Translations under genes and position numbers: made by a program
Part shown: piece by piece, positions 27,120-34,670 of the stretch
Layout of the letters: every line of letters starts with the position of its first letter
Position numbering within the stretch: the first letter of the stretch is position 1
The notes under the pieces: generated by a model
Databases searched by the model: none
Seen by the model: only the letters and a program-made list of their open reading frames with translations
Told to the model about the DNA's origin: nothing
Assembly (NCBI GenBank): GCA_003427395.1
Contig: BFEA01000082.1
Location: 2,976,154-3,010,823, forward strand
Length of the DNA: 34,670 nt
Direction of reading: 5' to 3'
From: Chara braunii
Lineage: Eukaryota > Streptophyta > Charophyceae > Charales > Characeae

Positions 27120-27741
27120 AGCCCCATGGTTGGGCCACGGCCGAGATGTCTCGGCCACACCCCAGATTGGTCACGGCCCAGATGTTGCGTGGCGGGGCGC
27201 CCTACACAACTCAGAATTAAGCCATTCGAACCTGGGGCTGTATTTCAACAGTGCAGGGATGGAGGCCAAAGAAGAAAAAGGAAAGAAAAAGCGAAAAAAA
27301 AAGAAAGAAAAGAAACGAGGAACTATCAATCACGTAGGTGGAAGTTACACTTGAGGAATGTATCTGGCCAGTATGTGAGGACCGTGAGACATGTCGTTTT
27401 CTTTGTTTGCTTTTTGTTGTGAGGTCCTTGTAGCGCCCTGCCAGCCAGGCAGGGCGGATTCCACACGAGGCAGCTAACTGCCTCGCTTCATTCAGTTCCA
27501 GACAATTACTGTAGCATCCTGTATCGGACCGCAATCCCAGCATAAGGGATGCTTTTTTTTTTTTTTTTTTTTCCTTTTCTAATCTTCTGTTTGTGGATAG
27601 ACGAGGGCCCTGACTGAACTGCTACCGAAAGGCACGTCGAGTTTCACCTGCAATTGAAACTCGGCCCCTGACTAAAGTGCAAAACTCGTGTTTCAAATGC
27701 AATTACAATTTAGAAACTTTTTTCGTGACTGCGCCGAAGTT
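26885..27741. mobile_element. Element with about 130-bp imperfect terminal inverted repeats
   Basis: The left end AACTACGGCGCAGTCA matches the inverse of the right end TGACTGCGCCGAAGTT. Further inside, both ends keep AGTTTCAATTGCAG..TGAAACT and CAGTTCAGTCAGG in the same order. The interior has a long T-rich run (27020-27050), an A45 run (27073-27117) and two hairpins (27434-27456 and 27466-27485). No transposase is visible, so it would be non-autonomous. Long inverted ends would suit a Mutator-like element, but this is a guess. Confidence 0.65.
27434..27485. repeat. Two adjacent perfect hairpins
   Basis: CGCCCTGCC/GGCAGGGCG (9 bp, 5-base loop) and CGAGGCAG/CTGCCTCG (8 bp, 4-base loop) lie 9 bp apart. 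There is no T-run after them, and their role is unknown. Confidence 0.75.
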
Positions 27742-27756
27742 ACTGTAACCCGTTTA

Positions 27757-27863
27757 AAAAAAAAAAAAAAAAAAAAAGTTACGGTAACCCCTTTATTTTT
27801 ATTTTTGTTTTTATTTTTATTTTTATTTTCATTTTTATTTTTATTTTTATTTTTATTTTTATT
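27757..27863. repeat. Poly-A and (TTTTTA)n microsatellites
   Basis: An A-run at about 27757-27777 is flanked by GTTACTGTAACCC and GTTACGGTAACCC. Then TTTTTA units continue to 27863. Simple sequence only. Confidence 0.85.
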
Positions 27864-27871
27864 GGGCTAAG

Positions 27872-27925
27872 TTGGCTTGTATCATGTGCAGCAAACTTGG
27901 AACAAAAAGGTGCGATACAAGCCAA
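27872..27925. repeat. 12-bp perfect inverted repeat, 30-bp loop
   Basis: TTGGCTTGTATC (27872-27883) and GATACAAGCCAA (27914-27925). The following stretch to 28317 has open frames in several registers but no motif I trust. Confidence 0.75.
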
Positions 27926-28317
27926 TGCGGGGTAGGCAGACATCTGTGTAAGATTTGTCACTGTAAGGGAATGCTCGCACTAGGACTTTTTTCTATTACG
28001 CGCTGGAGATTATTGCTGTCAGATTCATTCAGATCTGGCCGTTATTGCCGTGGCCGATACAAGTGTCAGTACGCCCTATATTAAATGCTCTGTGGGAGAA
28101 TCTAACAGGCACAATCTGCATGCCGGATGTCCAATCCACCTCTTCAAGGTCAGCTTCTTTCAGAGGGGAGTCCCTCGCACACCTTTTCCAAATAACTGGA
28201 GTAAATGGTTGCAGTTTATGACATTGATTGTAGCCATCTTTCAGAGTATATTGCCAGGTCGATACTGGCATGTCGGACAGCAACTCACACCTTGCCTGGG
28301 TCGAACGTTCCTAAGGC

Positions 28318-28654
28318 GAGCAGCTCAACTGACTCCTAGACTCCTAGTCGCATTGGATCTAGCATACGAAGATGGAAAGTGTAGACGTATGACGCCGCCT
28401 TCGGCCTACGGGGTGAGATAGGAGATGGCTTAGATTGAGTGCGGTGACATCTCATAACACAAAGTCGCTGTCCTACTGGTTCAACTACTCCTCGAGCGGC
28501 TCAACTGACTCCTAGACACCTAGTCGTATTGGATCTAGCATATGAAGACGGAAAGCGTAGACGTATGACGCCGCCTTCAGCCTACGGGGTGAGATTGGAG
28601 ATGGCTTAGATCGAGCGCGGTTGACATCTCATAACACAAAGTCGTCGTCCTACT
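28318..28654. repeat. 176-bp tandem duplication
   Basis: Units start GAGCAGCTCAACTGACTCCT (28318) and GAGCGGCTCAACTGACTCCT (28494) and agree at most positions, including GACGCCGCCTTC and CTCATAACACAAAGTCG. Unit 1 ends CCTACTGGTTCAACTACTCC. In unit 2 the same place is where the foldback element 28655-28807 sits. Confidence 0.9.
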
Positions 28655-28807
28655 GGTTAAACCACCAGTACCTCCTAAAAGTGCTCCTCGTTAACGGGCG
28701 TGGCTTTTGGGATGAACGGGCCTGGGTCGGTAGGCCCGATTCAGGTAAGTGGAAACGGCGCAATTTCCACTTTTGGCTGGCCGTTAACATGGTACTGGTG
28801 GTTTAAC
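28655..28807. mobile_element. Family-B foldback element, 153 bp
   Basis: GGTTAAACCACCAGTACC at the left and GGTACTGGTGGTTTAAC at the right are inverted. Internal stems include CGGGCCT/AGGCCCG and AAGTGGAAA/TTTCCACTT. No coding sequence. Confidence 0.8.
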
Positions 28808-28870
28808 TACTACTCTTATTCTCATCTTCAGTACATCTGTAGGTCTCAGGCAGTCTAGTTTCTTGGTTTT

Positions 28871-28990
28871 TTAAACCATCAGTACTCTTCCTCCTAAAGT
28901 CATCCCCATTAACAAGCCACGATTTCAGGAAACGTACGGGCCATTAAAGGAGTGCCCAAATTCATCCGACTAGAAACGTTTCTACTTTAT
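28871..28990 (-). mobile_element. Family-B element arm
   Basis: TTAAACCATCAGTACTCTTC followed by CCACGATTTCAGGAAACGTA is the reverse complement of the sequence type at 9456-9522. The far part (28949-28990) also matches 1722-1762 inverted. The opposite end is not clear. Confidence 0.55.
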
Positions 28991-29023
28991 TTTTTTACAT
29001 GGCCGATAGCCGGGCGAAGTAAT

Positions 29024-29191
29024 GGTGGGTTAAACTGCCAGTACCTTTCCCATATGTCGGCCGCGGGCGGCACGCGCCAAGATTTCTCAATGTATGCGGT
29101 CGCTGCCGCCGCCCGCATAGGCCCCCCTCCGTGTTAACCGCCACACCTTTCTTTTCATAGCGGGGAAGGTACCGGTTCAAGTTAACCCACC
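29024..29191. mobile_element. Family-B foldback element, 168 bp
   Basis: GGTGGGTTAAACTGCCAGTA followed by CCTTTCCC is inverted as GGGGAAGGTACCGGTTCAAG followed by TTAACCCACC. The interior is GC-rich (GGCCGCGGGCGGC). Confidence 0.7.
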
Positions 29192-29592
29192 CGGCCCCAG
29201 GCAGATCTGGGTCATACGTTTGCAATATAGCTGTCTGCAGTGAAATGCGCGCCACTTTATAGATTGTCATGGGGATGAGGGCGGCGACGCAAAGATCCAA
29301 GGCACTTAAGTTTTCTCCAACCCTAGAAATGCCAAGCGAGCCAAAAAAAAAAACACGATCTGCTGCGGCCTCCTTGTGGCTGGCGCTGTCGGCCATTTCG
29401 CTTTGGAGGCAGAGCCATCAAAGTTGCGGCGCGTATACGACAAGAGCCCGCGCGGCCGATCTATGGACCAAGTAGTCGTCGTTGTCATGGGCAGACACTG
29501 ACTGCCAGACAGTATATCCCTCTCCATGTGGGGAGGTAATCATCACTGCTTCTCTGACGAAAGAGCCCTTGAAAATGTAGATGCTTGATCTC
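29192..29592. other. Mostly unassigned; family-B-related patch
   Basis: CCTAGAAATGCCAAGCGAGC and the A-run after it (29320-29352) resemble 32327-32345 inside another family-B copy. No gene is visible. Confidence 0.4.
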
Positions 29593-29697
29593 CAGGGGCA
29601 AGGTCCCACTTGCACGGATTAGAAGATTTCGTCCGTCGATCTCGGCTATCTACGGTCTCTTATCTCTTACTTCGTGCAAGTGGGACCTAGCCCCAGG
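29593..29697. mobile_element. Family-A foldback element, short form (105 bp)
   Basis: CAGGGGCAAGGTCCCACTTG and CAAGTGGGACCTAGCCCCAG are inverted ends around about 60 bp. GTCTC follows the right end here, and the same word follows 24184-24355. Confidence 0.8.
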
Positions 29698-30063
29698 TCT
29701 CGGATGGGGATATAAGCACAGGCTGCCTGTCATTCATTCATGATGATTCTGTATCTACGATTGTTCAGCCCATGGGATGCTTGGCACAGGTCCCAGATAG
29801 TGAAGCTCCGCACAAATACACATGGGCCCCAGTTTGTTTTTCAAACTTCAAAAAAGTCCACTCAAGCCTGATACCTTAATACTTGTTTTTCTCTCATTCG
29901 GGAAAATGACCTCATCCACAAATTTCAGGACTCCGGCAAAGGGTTAGGGTCTGATCCCACACTACAGTTTCTTTGGCAAAAGAAACGAAAAAGATGGAGG
30001 CGGGCCGGACGTGCCGTCTGTTTTGACAAATTTTCCATGCTAGCCAACCAGGACAACAATAAA
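29698..30063. other. Unassigned stretch
   Basis: I find no gene, element border or RNA here. Confidence 0.5.
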
Positions 30064-30091
30064 ATACACACACACACACACACACACAAGA

Positions 30092-30130
<39 letters not shown>

Positions 30131-30191
30131 CCAGCCTTCCATCTTTTAGGGGCAGGGTACTTCTCTGGTGGCAACCTGCTCTAGACACCAA

Positions 30192-30222
<31 letters not shown>
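30064..30222. repeat. (CA)n, (CAA)n and poly-A microsatellites
   Basis: CA dinucleotides at about 30065-30088, CAA triplets at about 30093-30131 and an A-run at 30194-30222. Confidence 0.92.
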
Positions 30223-30224
<2 letters not shown>

Positions 30225-30482
30225 GAAAACACCCTTCGAGAGCTGTCAGAAAGCAGACACGAAGGGCACTCACGAAGCATCCCGAGTTCACAGCCTGCAA
30301 CGCTTTGGATTTCCAGTGTCCTCCTTCCTACCCCCAATGCGGCTTTTCTTTTTCACGCAATGTGCCTGGTGTCCCAGTCGTCAGAATGGGCTGGCGCTGT
30401 CTCGTAGTGCACTAGAAACAAAAGAAAAACGCTCACGAAATCCGGGAGTGCTTCTAGAGTGTGGCCATAGTAGTATAGAGTA

Positions 30483-30605
30483 AGGGCATTGCCACGCCAC
30501 TCTCGAAATGTGCAAAATGAGAATGAACTTCCGGCTAGAACATAGCCAGATGCACCCGCCACAATTTTGTCTTTTCACATTTCGAGAGTGGTGTGGTGAG
30601 GCCCT
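30483..30605. mobile_element. Family-C foldback element, 123 bp
   Basis: GCCACTCTCGAAATGTGCAA on the left and CACATTTCGAGAGTGGTGTG on the right, bounded by AGGGC and GCCCT. No coding sequence. The preceding 30223-30482 holds nothing else recognised. Confidence 0.8.
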
Positions 30606-30626
30606 AAGTGGAGCGAGGCTTGTCTA

Positions 30627-31167
30627 GGGGCTCGCCACACAGCCTTTCGAAACGTGCACAAAATGGATGTCGCATCTTCGCCACACAGGCTTTTGAAACA
30701 ACACCTTTCGAAAAACTTTCGAAAGGTGTCATCAGAGACGCGGGCATCGAAAGTAGTTTCGAAAGGGAAAGATCGTCCCGCCTGTCACGACTGTTTCTTC
30801 GAAAGACCGTGAGTGGTCTTTTGGAAAGGGCCTCTCGAGACGGCCGATTAGCGGAAAAAAAAAAAAAAAAGGGGGGGCGATTACCAGGGCCTGGCTCCAC
30901 TACTCTCGACATGCACAAAAGACAAAAATCATGATGATGTATCTTTCCATGTTCAAGGGGAAGATTCACACCATCCTTTTGCACATGGCGAGAGTAGTGG
31001 AGCGAGGCACTAATGTGCATATCGAAAGCCCTCGCTGTTTCGAAAGTCCGTGTGGCGAAGGCCCAAGGGGGGTTTTCTTTCGAAAGTAAAGTACTCCTTT
31101 CGAATTCCGTCTGCCAAATCCAAATTTCAGAAAATGCCTCGTTTCGAAAGGCTGTGCAGCGAGCCCC
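30627..31167. mobile_element. Family-D (TTTCGAAA) foldback element with two further levels inside
   Basis: The outer arms start GGGGCTCGCCACACAGCC and run 27 bp (30627-30653 and 31141-31167, 2 mismatches). The middle arms start CTTCGCCACACAGGC and run 24 bp (30676-30699 and 31037-31060, 3 mismatches). Between them sits a family-C element (30886-31011). A 13-bp perfect hairpin (30701-30713 with 30717-30729) adds to it. TTTCGAAA recurs throughout. Confidence 0.8.
30886..31011. mobile_element. Family-C foldback element nested in family D
   Basis: GGGCCTGGCTCCACTACTCT, then CGACATGCACAAAA, is inverted as TTTTGCACATGGCGAGAGTA, then GTGGAGCGAGGCAC. About 126 bp. Confidence 0.8.
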
Positions 31168-31305
31168 ATACTCACAGTTTAGGACTTGCTTACTTATTTG
31201 TGGATGCAATTAGAGTCAGATGCATATCTACAAAGGGCCATAATTATTTATGGTCAGGTACATTTAAGATTGTGCTAGTGTGAGTGTGCTCCGACTAACA
31301 AAACT

Positions 31306-31426
31306 CACTGCACTACTCTCCAAATGTGCAAAATGAAAAATGAATCCACCGCTAGAACATGGAAAGATACATTCATTGCCATCTTTTTTTGTCTTTCGTG
31401 CATGCGGAGAGTAGTGCACCAAGGTC
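31306..31426. mobile_element. Family-C foldback element
   Basis: TGCACTACTCTCCAAATGTG is inverted as GCATGCGGAGAGTAGTGCAC. Its interior shares GAACATGGAAAGATACAT with the inverse of the copy at 30886. Confidence 0.75.
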
Positions 31427-31716
31427 CAATGTGCCAAACCTTCAATTTCGAAGCTAGACTTGTGAATTCAACAACAACAACAACAAAAGAATTGTGCAGA
31501 TTCATATCAAAAAGAAATCGAGAACTTGACCTCCTGAATCTAGACAAATTTGCTCAAAACTTCAAACAAAAGTACAGCTAAGTTGAGCTGACTGCGAATT
31601 CTTAAGAAACGCACAAAAAAAAAAAAAAATCTTAAGAAAGTCAAACCTAGTACGTTGACTGTTCAGCTGTACAGAAATCAATGCCATTTGGATGTCAGTA
31701 TTTCGACTCCTGAGCA
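31427..31716. other. Unassigned stretch with CAA and A runs
   Basis: Contains a short CAA run near 31471 and an A-run near 31617. No gene is visible. Confidence 0.5.
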
Positions 31717-32608
<892 letters not shown>

Positions 32609-32639
32609 TCTTCCAAAGGATGTGCACATTACCACCTTA

Positions 32640-32890
32640 ACATTCTCTTCAATCACCCACCCATCTGAACCACCCCCTTCCGCCCCTTTCTATCCCCTCC
32701 TCCCCCCTCCTCAAGAAAAAAAGAACTGCCAGGATACCCCCTTGGATAACACAAATTAGACCCCCTTTCGACCAGAGCCCCCACATGCTGCTTTCATTGC
32801 CCAAATAACTGCCCTAGATGGTGGTCAGTTTCTCGAGATACCAGCCCTTTTCGCACGTGCATGTGAAGCCGGTTATACAATACCAACCCA
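32640..32890. other. C-rich unassigned stretch
   Basis: Pyrimidine-rich, with CACCCACCC and CCCCTCC words. No gene is visible. Confidence 0.45.
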
Positions 32891-33060
32891 CTAAATCTCA
32901 CAAATTTACTTTTACAAACCCCAGTAATCTCACAAATTTACTTTTACTGGAACTCTACTAATCTCACAAATTTACTTTTACCCTAGTAAATCTCACAAAT
33001 CTACTTTCACTATAACTCTAATAATCTCACAAAAATTTACTTTTACTGTACACAAACTTA
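32891..33060. repeat. Minisatellite AATCTCACAAATTTACTTTTAC, five copies
   Basis: Units begin near 32893, 32926, 32960, 32989 and 33023, spaced 29-34 bp, with variable AACTCTAAT-like tails. The region 33061-33470 that follows has an A-run (33140-33159) and a GC-rich purine patch (33343-33390) but no gene. Confidence 0.85.
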
Positions 33061-33471
33061 CTTCTAATGTATGCACATTTGTTTTCTTATCTGTGTAAGC
33101 ATTTTACTGTGTCTGTATACTCTGTACTATCCTTTTGGACAAAAAAAAAAAAAAAAAAAAGCTCTCTCGCCTCCATGTTCTGAGGGAGCTGGATGGACAT
33201 GCGGTCCCCGACTCTACGGAGGGGTCAATCTGAAAAGCAGCAGCATGCATTCACATTGGTGCAACATTCATGCTAAACTAGCATGAACATGGTCAGTTTT
33301 CCAACCCAACTCCTGCTGTCTAAGCGCGGACATAACCACCAGGGGGCGGCGCGGCGGGGGGTTGAGGAGGGGGGTGGAGGGAGTGGAGCTGTAAGAATCC
33401 AATGCAGCCCAGACTCGACATCCCACACCCCTCAAAAGCGGAAGCAGTGGCGCGCAGTGCCTCGTAGAACT

Positions 33472-33581
33472 ACCGTCTTCCCCCGAACATAATGCACCCT
33501 AAAAATGAATGTATACAAGCTATATTTCCGACTAAAAATACAGCCAAAATAAGGGACCATTGTGTTCGGGGGAAAGACGGT
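33472..33581. mobile_element. Family-E foldback element, 110 bp
   Basis: ACCGTCTTCCCCCGAACATA is inverted as TGTGTTCGGGGGAAAGACGG. The inner parts (CCTAAAAATGAATGTATA and AAAATACAGCCAAAATAAGG) also pair partly. No coding sequence. Confidence 0.8.
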
Positions 33582-33587
33582 GGTTGT

Positions 33588-33905
33588 CGATTTACGATAG
33601 CCTAACTATTGAACCCCTAGCTCCCCCTCAGGCTGATGGGCTGTCAATATACAACGGCCCAAAAGCCCTTATTTAACCCTCTTATTTTGGTCCCTCCCTT
33701 ATTTAACCCCTTGCTCCTCAAGCTTATGGACTCTCAAGAGTCTCAACTTACAACAGCCCTACTCGTTCAATTTATTATTTAACCCCTTGCCCCTCATGCT
33801 GATGGGCTCCTCAAGCCGGATCAAGCCGGATGACCTGTCAATTTGCAATAGCCTCATTATTGAACCCCTTGCGCCCCATGCTCCTCGAGCCGAAGGACTT
33901 CAACG
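33588..33905. repeat. Diverged tandem repeat with TTGAACCCCTTGC and TGATGGGCT
   Basis: About four imperfect units of roughly 75-105 bp share CAATTTRCAATAGCC, ATTGAACCCCTTGC and CATGCTGATGGGCTC. A local doubling of AAGCCGGATC lies near 33814. Confidence 0.75.
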
Positions 33906-34081
33906 TTGAAAAAGCTCAAATGACATGAAACCGAACACTCAACAGAAACTGAAGCTTTACCTGGTCACACATACACACACACAGCATGGAACCGACATAG
34001 TAATTATCACACAGGTGATGTAAACGATTTTTTTTCTTTTTTTCTCTGTCTTTTATTTTTGTCATTCTTTTCCGAACAAAA

Positions 34082-34177
34082 ATCGAGATTGAACTGCTTT
34101 TCTGCATCTCTGCATAAAACACATCCAGATTCAGGCATTCGATCCGATTCTCTTTGCTGGTGGGACCTCGGCCCAGG
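34082..34177. mobile_element. Right half of a family-A element, abutting another family-A end
   Basis: GATTGAACTGCTTTTCTGCA, then CATCCAGATTCAGGCATTCG and TGGTGGGACCTCGGCCCAGG, match the right half of 24184-24355. A new left end, CAGGGGCGCGGTCCCACTAG, begins at 34174, sharing the last bases. The second copy is not complete. Confidence 0.75.
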
Positions 34178-34193
34178 GGCGCGGTCCCACTAG

Positions 34194-34578
34194 CAACGGG
34201 ATAGGATAGAAACGAGTTTGTGTGGCAGTTGAGTGACCCAAATCCTGCCGTGCAGTACTCGTGATCCCACGGTCATTATTTTACTTGTATTACCCCAAAA
34301 AGTAAGGAGATCTTTGTTCCCCTCCTCCTCTCCTTAACACTGGGCATGCCGGTGCAAAGGAAGCTTCCCCCCCAATCTTTTCAATTGGTTGGGGCCCTTG
34401 GGGGTGTGGCCCACCCCAAAAGAGGGTGCGGTCGGCCATAGGCCCACTGGATAGAAGATTTTCCGTATTTTACTTGCTGTTGTGTAATTACTAATTATCT
34501 CATTGGGTGGAGCCCTCCTTCAACCACGGAGTATACATCGTCAAATAGAACTGCCCGGTAATATATACAGGGTTACCG
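34194..34578. other. Unassigned stretch
   Basis: Contains G/C-homopolymer patches (CCCCCCCAATC, GGGGCCCTTGGGGGTGTGG). No gene is visible. Confidence 0.45.
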
Positions 34579-34644
34579 GCGTTCGGGACGGGCCGAACGC
34601 CCGAACGTACGGGACCCCTTCGGGAGGCGTTCGGCCGTTCGGGC
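34579..34644. repeat. Cluster of CGTTCGG palindromes
   Basis: GCGTTCGG/CCGAACGC (34579-34586 and 34593-34600) and GCCCGAACG/CGTTCGGGC (34599-34607 and 34636-34644) form two hairpins. CGTTCGGCCGTTCGG adds further copies. The window ends in an A-run after this. Confidence 0.75.
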
Positions 34645-34670
34645 AGAATGCGGACCAAAAAAAAAAAAAA

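Noticed and set aside
27872-28421. Possible gene with cysteine-rich start (MACIMCSKLG)
   Set aside because: The frame is short, overlaps an inverted repeat and breaks with no detectable motif or splice signal pattern.

Overview
This window looks like repeat-rich nuclear DNA of a green plant or streptophyte alga. The evidence is an interstitial array of the plant-type telomere repeat (CCCTAAA, 23168-23194), a U6 snRNA-like sequence at 13498, an L1-like LINE of plant type, many small foldback (MITE-like) elements, and almost no ordinary protein-coding sequence. A large charophyte genome such as Chara would fit, but the species cannot be proven from the sequence alone. The window ends in a poly-A run and contains a sequencing-adapter junction at 24632-24669. 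It is therefore probably a short-read scaffold, and contiguity across that junction should not be trusted.

Layout. Positions 1-1436 hold low-complexity purine, GAA and GC-rich repeats. Positions 1437-9455 hold one long LINE on the + strand. Its ORF1 is broken by stop codons. Its ORF2 is long, with endonuclease, reverse transcriptase and a C-terminal zinc-binding region, and the 3' end has a structured tail plus poly-A. The LINE is interrupted by a tail copy in ORF1 and by a 422-bp retro-insertion, with a 16-bp target duplication, in the end of ORF2. Positions 9456-13720 hold MITE ends, degenerate repeats, an unassigned ORF, tRNA-like SINE pieces and the U6-like pseudogene. Positions 13720-17600 are mostly unassigned, with a CTG-rich degenerate stretch. 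At 17826-17940 there is a possible first coding exon with a signal peptide and a consensus splice donor. It is followed at 18000-19230 by a tandem array of 17 hairpin units. Positions 19600-22230 hold tandem duplications of unknown nature. Positions 22230-34670 are a dense patchwork of foldback elements (several nested inside one another), SINE/LINE fragments, minisatellites and microsatellites.

Most interesting signal. In the 18000-19230 array the central motif (YTAGGTTR) is kept, while the flanking stem sequence differs from unit to unit yet remains self-complementary. Most imperfect pairs are G-T when read on the + strand, as expected for a + strand RNA hairpin. A second case of paired change is the stem-loop in the LINE 3' tail, where A-T in three copies becomes G-C in two others.

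The genes do not form an operon or pathway. The biology is that of retrotransposition (LINE ORF1 and ORF2 acting on the LINE RNA and on parasites sharing its tail), foldback element proliferation, and possibly one host gene whose intron holds the hairpin array.
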